Shown: positions 42,475-50,719 of the stretch, piece after piece
Numbering within the stretch: the stretch's first letter is position 1
Layout of the letters: every line of letters starts with the position of its first letter
Source of the DNA: Chryseobacterium shigense
GTDB taxonomy: Bacteria > Bacteroidota > Bacteroidia > Flavobacteriales > Weeksellaceae
Assembly (NCBI RefSeq): GCF_014207845.1
Contig: NZ_JACHLC010000001.1
Location: forward strand, 1,984,001-2,048,000
Direction of reading: 5' to 3'
Length of the DNA stretch: 64,000 nucleotides
Translations under genes and position numbers: made by a program
Notes under the pieces: generated by a model
Seen by the model: the letters and a program-made list of their open reading frames with translations, nothing else
Told to the model about the DNA's origin: nothing
The model's database searches: none

Positions 42475-43896
42475 TTAGCTATATTTCAGCCCCAGTTTCT
42501 CAGCTTCGGCAATAACAAACTTTTCAGCTTCTTCTTTTTCGTTGGGAATCTCACCTTCCAGGATTGCTTCTTTCACTTTTTCTTTCAGAATTCCGATCTC
42601 TTTTCCAGGCTTAAGATTAAACATCTGCATAATCTCTTCTCCTGTGATCGGTGGCTGAAAGTTACGTACCTGATCTTTTTCTTCCACTTCTTTGATCTTC
42701 ACTGCTACGTATTCGAAATTCTTTTTAAACCGTTCCTGTTTTCTGGAATTTTTGGTTGTAATATCTGCTTTACACAGGGTAAACAGGTCTTCCAGATCTT
42801 CACCTGCATCAAATAAAAGTCTTCTCAGTGCAGAATCTGAAGCGTCATCTGTAATCAGAGCAATGGGACGGGATGACAGTTTTACCATTTTCTGTACGTA
42901 TTTCATATCGCTTCCCAGCGGCTGTTTCAATCTCTGGAAAAGGGTCTTTACCATTTTTGAGCCTAAGAATTCATGGCCATGGAAAGTCCATCCGGTTCCT
43001 TCAACAAATTTTTTGGTAGGAGCTTTTCCTATATCATGCAATAATGCTGACCAACGAAGCCACAAATTATCTGTATTTTCAGAAATATTGTCTACTACCT
43101 CCAATGTATGGTAGAAATTGTCTTTATGGGTCTGTCCTTCTACTTCTTCTATTCCCTTCAGTTCTATGAGTTCGGGAATAACCAGCTTTAAAAGTCCTGT
43201 TTCTTCCATTAATCCCAATCCTACGGAAGGTTTTTTGGACATCATGATCTTATTGAATTCAACCATGATTCTTTCCATAGAAACAATTTTGATTCTTTCT
43301 GCTTCCTGCTTTATAGCGTTCAGGGACTTTTCCTCAATTGTAAAGTTTAATGTTGAAGCAAAACGAACGGCTCTCATCATCCTCAAAGGATCATCAGAAT
43401 AGGTTTGAGCGGGTTCCAGCGGAGTTCTTAAAATTTCTTTTTCCAGATCTTCAACTCCATTAAAGGGATCTACCAGCTCTCCGAAATTGGCTTTATTCAA
43501 AGAAATTGCCATCGCATTGATGGTAAAATCTCTTCTTTTCTGATCATCTTCCAGCGTTCCGCCTTCCACTTCCGGCTTGCGGCTGTTCTCGGTATAGCTT
43601 TCTTTTCTGGCTCCTACAAATTCCAGCTCAAGATCTCTGTATTTAATCATGGCAGTTCCGTATGTTTTGAAGACAGAAACTTTTAATTTAGGGTCAATAT
43701 CCTTTGCAACAGTCTGCGCAAGCTCGATACCGCTTTGTTCTGTTACAAAATCAATATCCGTAGACGCTGTTCTTTTCATCAGAAGGTCACGGACATAACC
43801 GCCGACAATATATACCGACTGGTTGTTTTTTTCCGCAGCTTCAGCAATGATCTTGAAAAGCTTTAAATTTTTATTCTGGGCAAGATTAATTTTCAT
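42475..43896 (-). CDS. cca: CCA tRNA nucleotidyltransferase with HD domain
   Basis: 473 residues; adds or repairs the 3'-CCA of tRNA. Nucleotidyltransferase domain: VGGYVRDLL (31-39) and the metal-binding STDIDF (Asp47, Asp49); RRDFTINAMAIS is the class II poly(A)-polymerase/CCA signature. An HD domain (about 250-380) with LLHDIGKAPT suggests phosphohydrolase activity on tRNA ends or cyclic phosphates. A poly(A) polymerase is the alternative. Single gene. Confidence 0.9.
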   Translation of the reverse strand: MKINLAQNKNLKLFKIIAEAAEKNNQSVYIVGGYVRDLLMKRTASTDIDFVTEQSGIELAQTVAKDIDPKLKVSVFKTYGTAMIKYRDLELEFVGARKESYTENSRKPEVEGGTLEDDQKRRDFTINAMAISLNKANFGELVDPFNGVEDLEKEILRTPLEPAQTYSDDPLRMMRAVRFASTLNFTIEEKSLNAIKQEAERIKIVSMERIMVEFNKIMMSKKPSVGLGLMEETGLLKLVIPELIELKGIEEVEGQTHKDNFYHTLEVVDNISENTDNLWLRWSALLHDIGKAPTKKFVEGTGWTFHGHEFLGSKMVKTLFQRLKQPLGSDMKYVQKMVKLSSRPIALITDDASDSALRRLLFDAGEDLEDLFTLCKADITTKNSRKQERFKKNFEYVAVKIKEVEEKDQVRNFQPPITGEEIMQMFNLKPGKEIGILKEKVKEAILEGEIPNEKEEAEKFVIAEAEKLGLKYS

Positions 43897-43940
43897 CTTT
43901 AATAAATAGGTCGTCCTTTTCTAGCAATGCATCTTTTCCA

Positions 43941-44285
43941 TTAATCATAATGGGCATACATTTTATTAATTTTTCCTTCTTCATCAAAAAACATAACTTC
44001 CACAGCATGTTTATCCATAATAGATTTGTAAAAAAGTGCCACCGAATTTACTCCTCCTGTAGATTTTATCAGCTCAAAATGCAGGTCCGGAAATTTGTCC
44101 AGTGCTTTTTTCCAATATTCACGGACGGCATTCTTTCCTTTTAATGTACTTTCTTTTCCTCCCGTAGCTATTACGATCATGGGTGTTGTAATTTCAATAT
44201 CTTCTGTATAATGAGAAAGTATATCTTCAAGGTCATGGGAATTCCAGGCACGGATCCATTCTTCAGCAAACTTTTGGTGGTTCAT
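43941..44285 (-). CDS. SnoaL-like/NTF2-fold protein
   Basis: 114 residues of the NTF2-like cone fold: EEWIRAWNSHDLEDILSHYTEDIEITTP at the start and EVMFFDEEGKINKMYAHYD at the end, as in SnoaL-type isomerases and many uncharacterised proteins. ATG 44285 is preferred to a TTG 10 codons upstream. Function unknown; it might bind a small hydrophobic ligand. Confidence 0.8.
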   Translation of the reverse strand: MNHQKFAEEWIRAWNSHDLEDILSHYTEDIEITTPMIVIATGGKESTLKGKNAVREYWKKALDKFPDLHFELIKSTGGVNSVALFYKSIMDKHAVEVMFFDEEGKINKMYAHYD

Positions 44286-44391
44286 GGCATGTCTTTTATC
44301 AGTTGAAGAATGCAAAGATAGAAATTAAAAAAAAGAAATCCTGCCGGTATACACTGACAAGATTTTAAATTGAAGGAATTGTTGCAGAATT

Positions 44392-44940
44392 TTACTCTCG
44401 AAGCACCTTAATCCTGTTGTCGTTCCATATTTTTATTACTGAAGAACCTGAATATTTTGAAATCTTTTCCCTGTCTTCTTCTACCGCATAATCTACCAGC
44501 TTAATGATTTCCGCTGAAATGTCAGAAAACTTCAACGGACTTTTATCACCACTGAAATTGGCAGAAGTTGAAACAAGAGGTTTATTCAGTTTTGTAATCA
44601 GTTTTCTGCAGAAATCTGTTTTTATCAGTCTGATTCCTATGCTTCCGTCTTCAGCAAGAAGTTCTTTTGGAAGTCCGCGGGGATTTTCATAAACAATAGT
44701 TACCGGCTTTTCACTAAGATCAATAATTTCCCAGGCCATTTCCGGCACATCCACAAGTTCCTGAAGCCTCTTTTCAGACTCTACAAGAATAATCATGGAT
44801 TTGTTTTTTTCCCTTTTCTTGATGTCAAATATTTTATTGACAGCTTCTATATTGGTAGCATCACAACCAATTCCCCAGATAGTGTCTGTAGGGTAAAGAA
44901 TTGTTCCACCGGATTTTAATATTTCAATAATGTTTTCCAT
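44392..44940 (-). CDS. tsaC: Threonylcarbamoyl-AMP synthase (Sua5/YrdC)
   Basis: 182 residues; makes threonylcarbamoyl-AMP from threonine, bicarbonate and ATP, the first step of the t6A37 modification of ANN-decoding tRNAs. ILYPTDTIWGIGCDATN, FDIKKREKNKSMIILV and RLIKTDFCRKLI ... PLVSTSANFSGDKSP are the family motifs. YrdC-type without the extra Sua5 C-terminal domain. Single gene upstream of the RAYT region. Confidence 0.93.
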   Translation of the reverse strand: MENIIEILKSGGTILYPTDTIWGIGCDATNIEAVNKIFDIKKREKNKSMIILVESEKRLQELVDVPEMAWEIIDLSEKPVTIVYENPRGLPKELLAEDGSIGIRLIKTDFCRKLITKLNKPLVSTSANFSGDKSPLKFSDISAEIIKLVDYAVEEDREKISKYSGSSVIKIWNDNRIKVLRE

Positions 44941-45034
44941 AATTTTCCAGGGCCTAAAACCTGCGTATAAAGGTAAAGAAACAACGAGATTCGGCCAAAA
45001 ATATGAGGATAAATGTTCTGTTTAGATTATTAGA

Positions 45035-45100
45035 TTTTGGCTAAAGCCCTATTAGAATTGATTTATTAAAAAAACGGGCTAAAGCCCGTTCCTATTGAAT
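45035..45100 (+). repeat. RAYT-type REP pair, copy c
   Basis: ATTTTGGCTAAAGCC (core hairpin 45039-45048), spacer, ACGGGCTAAAGCCCGT (45074-45089), then TCCTATTGAAT. About 85 percent identical by eye to copy e across 65 bp, including the spacer. Confidence 0.9.
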
Positions 45101-45162
45101 GATATACCGTTTAAATCTTTAAACCATGTTTTAGTATTTCAATCCTGACAGATGTCTTACCG
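45101..45162 (-). pseudogene. Degenerate copy of the dinB 3' end
   Basis: TTTAAAT-TTTAA-GTTTTA-TTTCAATCC-G-CAGAT-TCTT follows REP copy c just as it follows copy e, where it is the end of the DinB gene. On the minus strand the fragment reads RHLSGLKY-stop (stop 45131-45133) against RYLPGLK-stop in the intact gene. Resemblance ends near 45162. Confidence 0.55.
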
Positions 45163-45179
45163 AAAAAACCAACATATTC

Positions 45180-45240
45180 AATAGAAATGGGCTTTAGCCC
45201 ATTAACAAAAAACATAAATTATCAAGGCTTCAGCCAAAAT
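45180..45240 (-). repeat. RAYT-type REP pair, copy d, inverted
   Basis: Reverse-orientation copy: ATGGGCTTTAGCCCAT (45187-45202) then AAGGCTTCAGCCAAAAT ending at the RAYT stop codon. Together with copy c it makes a face-to-face pair, as in bacterial interspersed mosaic elements. The short hairpin has one changed base (TTCAG). Confidence 0.85.
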
Positions 45241-45666
45241 TTATTTAAAATTATTCTTTTCAAGAAATTCCTGATATTCTTCTGTAAAACTTTTTCTCTG
45301 ATGATGTTTCTCTTGATTCTTAATATACTCTCTTACAGCTTCAACCTTCGACTCAGAAACGGACACAGCAAAATATTCGTCCTGCCATGAAAATTTATCT
45401 GCTGTAAGTTGATTTTTATTAATCCAATAAGAAGATTCACCTTTCAGAAGTTGAACTATCTTTTCTATATTTTGACCGGATCCTAAAGAAATCAGGCAAT
45501 GACAATGATCAGAATAACCATTCACCATATCTAAAAATATTTCTTTTTTTGAAGCATTCTCTTTAATATGCCTCCATACTTTTATTCTTAAATCAAATGT
45601 ATTCAAGTGAGGTATCCGGTTTTTTGTTGAAAAAACAAGATGAATATAAATTTTGATAAATGACAT
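45241..45666 (-). CDS. REP-associated tyrosine transposase (RAYT, IS200-like Y1)
   Basis: 141-residue single-strand HUH transposase. SFIKIYIHLVFSTKNRIP at the start, HUH motif His54-Cys-His56 in YSDHCHCLISLG, KGESSYWINK, WQDEYFAVSVS, and candidate nucleophile Tyr114 in VREYIKNQEKHH. Size, lone position and flanking palindromes fit the RAYT group, which is domesticated or vertically kept and thought to spread REP hairpins rather than itself. ATG 45666 is preferred to a TTG six codons upstream. All active-site residues look intact. Confidence 0.9.
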   Translation of the reverse strand: MSFIKIYIHLVFSTKNRIPHLNTFDLRIKVWRHIKENASKKEIFLDMVNGYSDHCHCLISLGSGQNIEKIVQLLKGESSYWINKNQLTADKFSWQDEYFAVSVSESKVEAVREYIKNQEKHHQRKSFTEEYQEFLEKNNFK

Positions 45667-45704
45667 TTGTGTTGTTTTAACCAAAAATAATATTTTTTAT
45701 TTAA

Positions 45705-45772
45705 GTTTTGGCTAAAGCCGGATTTAAATGGTTTTCATTAAAAAAACGGGCTAAAGCCCGTTCCTATTGAAT
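45705..45772 (+). repeat. RAYT-type REP pair, copy e
   Basis: GTTTTGGCTAAAGCC (core 45710-45719), spacer, ACGGGCTAAAGCCCGT (45746-45761), TCCTATTGAAT. It lies 40 bp upstream of the transposase start and 33 bp past the dinB stop. Confidence 0.9.
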
Positions 45773-45804
45773 TATGTATATCATTTAAATTTTTAATCTA
45801 GGTT

Positions 45805-46311
45805 TTATTTCAATCCCGGCAGATATCTTTCTTCAATAATATTTACATGATGGTAATTGTGTCCTACGATCAATTTTCCGATTGTCTCTGCTGCCAATTC
45901 ATTTCCATTGGCAACTCCTATGCTCTTGAGAGCAGATGGTTCAAGGCTTTCAATAAGAATTTGGGAAGATTTTCTGACAAGTTTATATTCTTCCAGTAGA
46001 GATTCCAGGGATCTTTTATCTGCAAAAGAACTGGCGGCATAACCTTCTTCATCAAAGCCAGGCAATTCAGCTTTTTCGCCTCTTGCAAAAGCCAGAATCC
46101 TATATTGAAATACTCTTTCGGTATCTGATAAATGGAGTAAAAGTTCTTTCAGCGTCCATTTTCCTTCGGCATAAGCAAAAAGAGACTGTTCTTCTGTAAG
46201 GTTTGAATACAGTTTTACCGTTTTCTCACCTGAAATTTTTAATTCTTCGATCCAGTTTTCAGAAGGAATCTGGTCTAAATATCTTTGTACGTATTTTTGA
46301 AAATCTGACAT
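45805..46311 (-). CDS. DinB-family protein
   Basis: 168 residues of the DinB/YfiT four-helix bundle: WTLKELLLHLSDTERVFQYRILAFARGE, with the metal-ligand His in LLHLSDTE, and KLIVGHNYHHVNIIEERYLPGL giving the other two histidines. Members are thiol transferases or hydrolases dependent on bacillithiol or similar thiols; substrate unknown. Its 3' end has a degenerate copy on the other side of the RAYT. Confidence 0.88.
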   Translation of the reverse strand: MSDFQKYVQRYLDQIPSENWIEELKISGEKTVKLYSNLTEEQSLFAYAEGKWTLKELLLHLSDTERVFQYRILAFARGEKAELPGFDEEGYAASSFADKRSLESLLEEYKLVRKSSQILIESLEPSALKSIGVANGNELAAETIGKLIVGHNYHHVNIIEERYLPGLK

Positions 46312-46395
46312 ATTTTTTTAACTATAAATGATGAGTAATAAGCAATGGGTGATCATTAACTAATATCGTAAAATTTACTATCGACCATTCCCATT

Positions 46396-46848
46396 TTAAT
46401 TCTCTCTGTTCGTCCATTCATAAAAGTTCACAGCATCATAAAGCTCGAAGCCGCATGCGGGATATAACCGGTTCCCTACATCATTGCTTTTTCCTGTTTC
46501 CAGAAGGACTCCGCAGGCGTTTGATGATCTGCAAAGTTGTTTTGCTTCATCAATCAGTTCTTTGGAATAGCCTTTTCCTCTGTGGTTTTCATTTACATAA
46601 AGATCGTTCAGCAGCCAGTAACGCTGCATTCTTGTGGAGGAAAATATAGGATAAAGTTGAACAAATCCCGTAAGTTCACCATCTTTTTCTGAAACAAATA
46701 TTTCGGAATCTTTATTGTTAATTCTTTCCTGTAGAAAGTTTCCAGCAGAAGAAATATCTGATTCTTTGTGATAAAAAATTCTGTACTGGTCAAACAGCCC
46801 TGCCAACTGATTCAGGTCTTGAATGGTAGCTTTTCTGGTATTTTTCAT
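46396..46848 (-). CDS. GNAT acetyltransferase
   Basis: 150 residues; acetyl-CoA-binding motif LYVNENHRGKGYSKELIDEAKQL (R-G-x-G-x-S) and GVLLETGKSNDVGNRLYPACGFE. ATG 46848 is chosen because it starts the fold; a GTG further upstream would overlap the previous gene. Starts 5 bp after the NTF2-like gene, so probably third gene of the metB operon. Acceptor unknown. Confidence 0.85.
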   Translation of the reverse strand: MKNTRKATIQDLNQLAGLFDQYRIFYHKESDISSAGNFLQERINNKDSEIFVSEKDGELTGFVQLYPIFSSTRMQRYWLLNDLYVNENHRGKGYSKELIDEAKQLCRSSNACGVLLETGKSNDVGNRLYPACGFELYDAVNFYEWTNREN

Positions 46849-46853
46849 ATTGA

Positions 46854-47336
46854 TTATAAATGATGGTCGTAACTCAGTACTCTTTTCATTTTCCACTGTT
46901 TATTCTCCAGAAGCCATAAAATAGTAAATTTTGCACGGCTTCCTTTCACCCATTTTGCATTGGAAAATTCAAAAAATTCATGCTCTCCTTCCTGTACAAA
47001 AGCATACAGGGCATTATTGCTGTATAACGGGTAAACTTTCATGCTGTTGGGAACAAGATCTCTTCTTACTTTATTCGGACTTCCGCAGATATTGTTTTTA
47101 ATGGAAGCAATGAAAGCTGTCTTTCCCTCTGTGATTCCGCCTTTATCATGATAAAATTCCAGATCATCACTGATGACAGTATCATAATGAGAAAGATCGC
47201 ATTTATTAAATCCTATATCAAATATCAGGCTGTCCAGCTTTTTAGCTGTTTTATACAATTCATCGGTAGTTTTTACCTGAGAATATGCAATCTGGCTGAA
47301 AAAGCTTAAGATTAAAAATAACTGAATCCTTCTCAT
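46854..47336 (-). CDS. Exported NTF2-like (DUF4440) protein
   Basis: 160 residues with signal peptide MRRIQLFLILSFFSQIAYSQ; the remainder is an NTF2-like domain (DLSHYDTVISDDLEFYHDKGGITEGK ... FTILWLLENKQWKMKRVLSYDHHL). Periplasmic, function unknown. Start at ATG 47336, 19 bp after the metB stop. Confidence 0.82.
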   Translation of the reverse strand: MRRIQLFLILSFFSQIAYSQVKTTDELYKTAKKLDSLIFDIGFNKCDLSHYDTVISDDLEFYHDKGGITEGKTAFIASIKNNICGSPNKVRRDLVPNSMKVYPLYSNNALYAFVQEGEHEFFEFSNAKWVKGSRAKFTILWLLENKQWKMKRVLSYDHHL

Positions 47337-47355
47337 GATGATTGATGTTAAAGGA

Positions 47356-48495
47356 TTAAGAAAATGCTCTCTCAAGATCTGCAATAAGATCTTCCGAGTC
47401 TTCAATACCAACGCTTAAACGAACCAAATCGTCTGTAATACCCAGCTCTTCACGTTTATCTGCCGGAATGGAAGCATGTGTCATCAATGCTGGATGATTC
47501 GCTAAAGATTCTACTCCTCCCAAAGATTCAGCCAAAGTAAATACTTTTAGTCTTTCCAGAAATTTAACAGCATCTTCTTTTTTACCTGATTTGAATGTGA
47601 AGGAAACCATTCCCCCTGATTCTTTCATCTGGGATTTGGCAAGTTCATACTGAGGATGAGATTCTAAACCAGGGTAAATTACTTTATCTACTGCCGGATG
47701 GGTTTCAAGATATTTTGCTACAGCGAGTCCGTTATCTGAATGACGCTGCATTCTTATTGCTAAAGTCTTGATTCCTCTTAAAACAAGGTAAGAATCGTGC
47801 GGACCTAAAATACCACCGCTTGCAAACTGAATAAAGTGAAGTTTTTCGCCCAACTCTGCATCTTTTGCAATCAAAGCTCCGGCAATTACATCGGAATGTC
47901 CGCCTAAATATTTCGTAGCTGAGTGCATTACGATATCTGCTCCAAGGTCAATAGGTCTCTGGATATAAGGTGTTGCAAAAGTATTGTCAACCGCTACAAG
48001 GATATCTTTTCCTTTCGCTATTTCAACTACTGCTTTAATATCTACCAACTTCATCAATGGGTTTGTTGGAGTTTCTATCCAGATCAGTTTTGTTTTGTCT
48101 GTAATAACATCTGCAATTTTGGAAACATCATCAAAATTCACGAACGTAAATTTAAGCTGATATTTTTCAAAAAGTCTTGTAAACATTCTGTAAGTGCCGC
48201 CATAAAGATCGTCTACCGCTACTACCTCATCTCCCGGATTTAATAATTTTAAAACACAGTCGATGGCAGCAAGTCCTGAACCGAAAGCAAGGCCCCTCGC
48301 TCCGTTCTCTATGCTCGCCAGAGAATCTTCCAAAGCCTGTCTTGTAGGATTGGCAGCTCTTGAATACTCATACCCGGAATGTACACCCGGACTTTTCTGA
48401 GCAAATGTAGAAGTTAAAAATACAGGAACATTTACAGAACCTGTTGCAGACTCGTGGTGCTGCCCTCCGTGAATTACTTTTGTATTAAAATTCAT
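47356..48495 (-). CDS. metB: Cystathionine gamma-synthase (or gamma-lyase)
   Basis: 379-residue PLP enzyme of transsulfuration. PLP lysine Lys195 in MHSATKYLGGHSDVIAGAL; YEYSRAANPTRQALEDSLASIENG binds the neighbouring subunit's PLP phosphate; FGSGLAAIDCVLKLL is the GSGLAA loop. Synthase and lyase activities cannot be separated by sequence inspection. It heads an operon with an exported NTF2-like protein and a GNAT, an unusual set for methionine metabolism. Confidence 0.9.
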   Translation of the reverse strand: MNFNTKVIHGGQHHESATGSVNVPVFLTSTFAQKSPGVHSGYEYSRAANPTRQALEDSLASIENGARGLAFGSGLAAIDCVLKLLNPGDEVVAVDDLYGGTYRMFTRLFEKYQLKFTFVNFDDVSKIADVITDKTKLIWIETPTNPLMKLVDIKAVVEIAKGKDILVAVDNTFATPYIQRPIDLGADIVMHSATKYLGGHSDVIAGALIAKDAELGEKLHFIQFASGGILGPHDSYLVLRGIKTLAIRMQRHSDNGLAVAKYLETHPAVDKVIYPGLESHPQYELAKSQMKESGGMVSFTFKSGKKEDAVKFLERLKVFTLAESLGGVESLANHPALMTHASIPADKREELGITDDLVRLSVGIEDSEDLIADLERAFS

Positions 48496-48565
48496 AACAT
48501 TTTTATTTTTATAAGCCTGTCATAAGCAAATCAAGGCTTTTGAAAGTATTTTGTGACTGATTTGG

Positions 48566-48892
48566 TTACATTTTTATAGCAGATTTTACCGCAAATTCTT
48601 CAGCAATCTGCTCTATCCACTGTGCCACATCTTCTTCTCCGGTTGCTCTCTGGTAAGTATTTCCTAAAGATACCAAAATCTGATGGATAAACATCTTCAT
48701 CTGATCTACCGGCATTTCTTTCGTCCAAAGATCAATTCTCAGAGCCTCCATTGTCTTGTCGTCCCAAACCGAGATCATTGTAGCTTTTGTTTCTTCTTTT
48801 TCCACACCGCCATCCTGGGCATTCCATGTTATACTTTCGGGAATGTGGTTCTCATCCAGCTCTACATCTATTGTAATCTGAGTTTTTCTCAT
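48566..48892 (-). CDS. gldC: Gliding motility protein GldC
   Basis: 108 residues: MRKTQITIDVELDENHIPESITWNAQDGG ... WTKEMPVDQMKMFIHQILVSLGNTYQRATGEEDVAQWIEQIAEEFA, the GldC pattern. Soluble protein that raises gliding efficiency in Flavobacterium johnsoniae without being essential. It follows gldB, the usual order, but a terminator lies between and it has its own promoter element. Confidence 0.93.
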   Translation of the reverse strand: MRKTQITIDVELDENHIPESITWNAQDGGVEKEETKATMISVWDDKTMEALRIDLWTKEMPVDQMKMFIHQILVSLGNTYQRATGEEDVAQWIEQIAEEFAVKSAIKM

Positions 48893-48911
48893 ATCAATTT
48901 AAAATTTTCCG

Positions 48912-48919
48912 CAAAGTTA
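48912..48919 (-). promoter_or_regulatory. Promoter -7 element of gldC
   Basis: TAACTTTG on the minus strand (TAnnTTTG), 19 bp before the gldC start; a TTTT run replaces the -33 TTG. Confidence 0.5.
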
Positions 48920-48982
48920 CTACTTCTTCGGCTTATCTAAAATTCCTTTGAAACTATCTTCACTGGTAAAAGGGATATTATA

Positions 48983-49022
48983 TTAAAAAAAATAACCTCC
49001 AAATTGCTTTGAAGGTTATCAT
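48983..49022 (-). terminator. Terminator of gldB
   Basis: ATAACCT(T)CAAA / TTTG(G)AGGTTAT stem on the minus strand followed by a run of T (complement of 48984-48991), 13 bp past the gldB stop. Confidence 0.8.
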
Positions 49023-49034
49023 TTATTTTAACTA

Positions 49035-50018
49035 TTATGGTGTTTTAGGCTTATACACTGCTTCATTAAATATTTTTGTGGCATCAAGCTTTAAAAAATC
49101 AACCAGTTTGGTTTCTGGTTTTTGTCTGAAATAGGCTTTACAGATTTGCCAGCCTGTAAAAATTCCGATCTGGGGGGAAGATTCGTTATCGATTTCTGTA
49201 TAAAATTTCGAGAATGGCCCGGGAGAAATGAAACGTTCTACCAGTCTTGGATCATCTCCGAAGATCAGGTTACTTTCTACAAAATAATTCCAGATATTAG
49301 CTTCATTGGCTACTGCCCAGTCGTATTGTTTCTTGGTATAGTTCATTTTCAGGTAATCCGGTGTATCGGGAAGGAAAGCGTCCTGCAGTATCATGATTTT
49401 TCCGTTCAGAATAACCTGGTCAATGAATTTCTGATGATCGGGAGATTCCGTAACAATACTTTCAGCAAAGATCTGGGAAACTTTGGGAACGATATTCTGT
49501 GGATTCATTGATTTCTGGAAATACAGTTCAAGCCCTTTGTAATTGGCATTGCCATCCCCCATAAATCCGGTAATATCTATGAACAGAAGATTTCCCTTTG
49601 AATCATAAAAGATAGGGTCCTGAACCATCTGAAGTGCCGATGAAAAAAGGTAAACCTTAGGACTTTTAAACTGTGGAAAATAGTATTTGATGTGGGAAAA
49701 CAAATCCTGAAGCTCATTCTGAAGTTTTGCCTGGTCTATTTTACCCGCTGCTTCTTTATAAATCCTGATTTCTTCCGCATCTGCGCGTCTTTTCCCAAAA
49801 TCTGCATCGGAAACGGTTCCCTGAAACCACGGAAATTTAGCCTTAAACTGCTCTAAAGAAATATTCTGGTTATAAAATTCTTTGGAAATATCTGTAACTT
49901 CAATTTTTTCAGCAGGTGCTTTTACTTCTACTTTCCACTGGTTTTCGGCCTCTTTTTTGCAGGAATGCAAAGCAAGAACTAAAATGGAGGAAAGGGCAAT
50001 AATTCTAAAAATCTTCAT
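49035..50018 (-). CDS. gldB: Gliding motility lipoprotein GldB
   Basis: 327 residues from ATG 50018, beginning MKIFRIIALSSILVLALHSC with lipobox Cys20. Motifs such as FPWFQGTVSDADFGKRR, YYFPQFKSPKVYLFSSALQMVQDPIFYDSKGNLLFIDITGFMGDGN and ITGWQICKAYF-like ending are GldB features. GldB is required for gliding and is linked to the type IX secretion machinery. Chryseobacterium species may keep gld genes even when gliding is not seen. Divergent from the LRR gene across 52 bp. Confidence 0.92.
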   Translation of the reverse strand: MKIFRIIALSSILVLALHSCKKEAENQWKVEVKAPAEKIEVTDISKEFYNQNISLEQFKAKFPWFQGTVSDADFGKRRADAEEIRIYKEAAGKIDQAKLQNELQDLFSHIKYYFPQFKSPKVYLFSSALQMVQDPIFYDSKGNLLFIDITGFMGDGNANYKGLELYFQKSMNPQNIVPKVSQIFAESIVTESPDHQKFIDQVILNGKIMILQDAFLPDTPDYLKMNYTKKQYDWAVANEANIWNYFVESNLIFGDDPRLVERFISPGPFSKFYTEIDNESSPQIGIFTGWQICKAYFRQKPETKLVDFLKLDATKIFNEAVYKPKTP

Positions 50019-50070
50019 TATTTTTACATGAAATTTAAGGATACAAAAATAAGGATTAAAAACACAACCG

Positions 50071-50712
50071 ATGATGAAAATGAAAATATTTGCAACTTTT
50101 GGTCTTGTTATTTCAGGATATTCACTTTTCTGTGCCCAAAAGATTAATTTCAAGGATCCTAACTTTGAAAAAGGCGTACTTGAAAATTTTGACCTCAACA
50201 AAAACGGCTCGCTGGAAAAACTGGAAGCTGATATGGTTACCAATTTATTTCTGGTTCAGAAAGGCATTACCTCGGCTGATGATGCACTCTTTTTCACCAA
50301 TGCCAAAATGATTGTGCTTGATGATAATGCCATTCCTAATGTTTCTGTTACCGGTTTGCCCAATCTTGAACTGTTTTCATGTACGGGATGCAAAATTTCC
50401 TCTTTCAAGGCAGAAGGTCTTAAAAATTTAGCCTCCCTGTATCTTGACAATAATCTTCTGGAGAATATTTCATTAAAAGGAACTCCAAGAATTGACCAAT
50501 TAACATTATCTTTAAATCAGTTAAAAACAATTGACATCACCTCTCTTAAAAATTTAAGAAAATTAAATATTGAACACAATAAAATCCAGAAACTTGATAT
50601 TTCGGGAAATCCTGCCCTCCAAACACTGAATGTAGGCGGAAATACCATGAAGGAAACCGATATCAAGAAGGGAGCAAAAACAGATGTAACTATTTTTGGA
50701 TTTGAACAATAA
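50071..50712 (+). CDS. Exported leucine-rich-repeat protein
   Basis: 213 residues; signal peptide (about 1-22), then an EF-hand-like DLNKNGSLEKLEADM segment and about seven short LRRs (NLASLYLDNNLLENISLKGTP, RIDQLTLSLNQLKTIDITSL, NLRKLNIEHNKIQKLDISGNP) of the internalin-like type. Probably a periplasmic or surface binding protein. First gene of a tight plus-strand run; the next starts 7 bp after it. Confidence 0.85.
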   Translation: MMKMKIFATFGLVISGYSLFCAQKINFKDPNFEKGVLENFDLNKNGSLEKLEADMVTNLFLVQKGITSADDALFFTNAKMIVLDDNAIPNVSVTGLPNLELFSCTGCKISSFKAEGLKNLASLYLDNNLLENISLKGTPRIDQLTLSLNQLKTIDITSLKNLRKLNIEHNKIQKLDISGNPALQTLNVGGNTMKETDIKKGAKTDVTIFGFEQ

Positions 50713-50719
50713 CCATACT

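Larger units (their letters stand above)
44941..45240. other. Gene-free repeat region beside the RAYT
   Basis: Holds REP pair copy c, a degenerate copy of the 3' end of the DinB gene, and REP pair copy d in reverse orientation up to the RAYT stop codon. No other gene is supported. Confidence 0.8.

Noticed and set aside
45035..45772. A complete IS200/IS605 insertion sequence
   Set aside because: No TnpB, several hairpins in both orientations and distant extra copies fit a RAYT/REP system better than a single mobile element with fixed ends.
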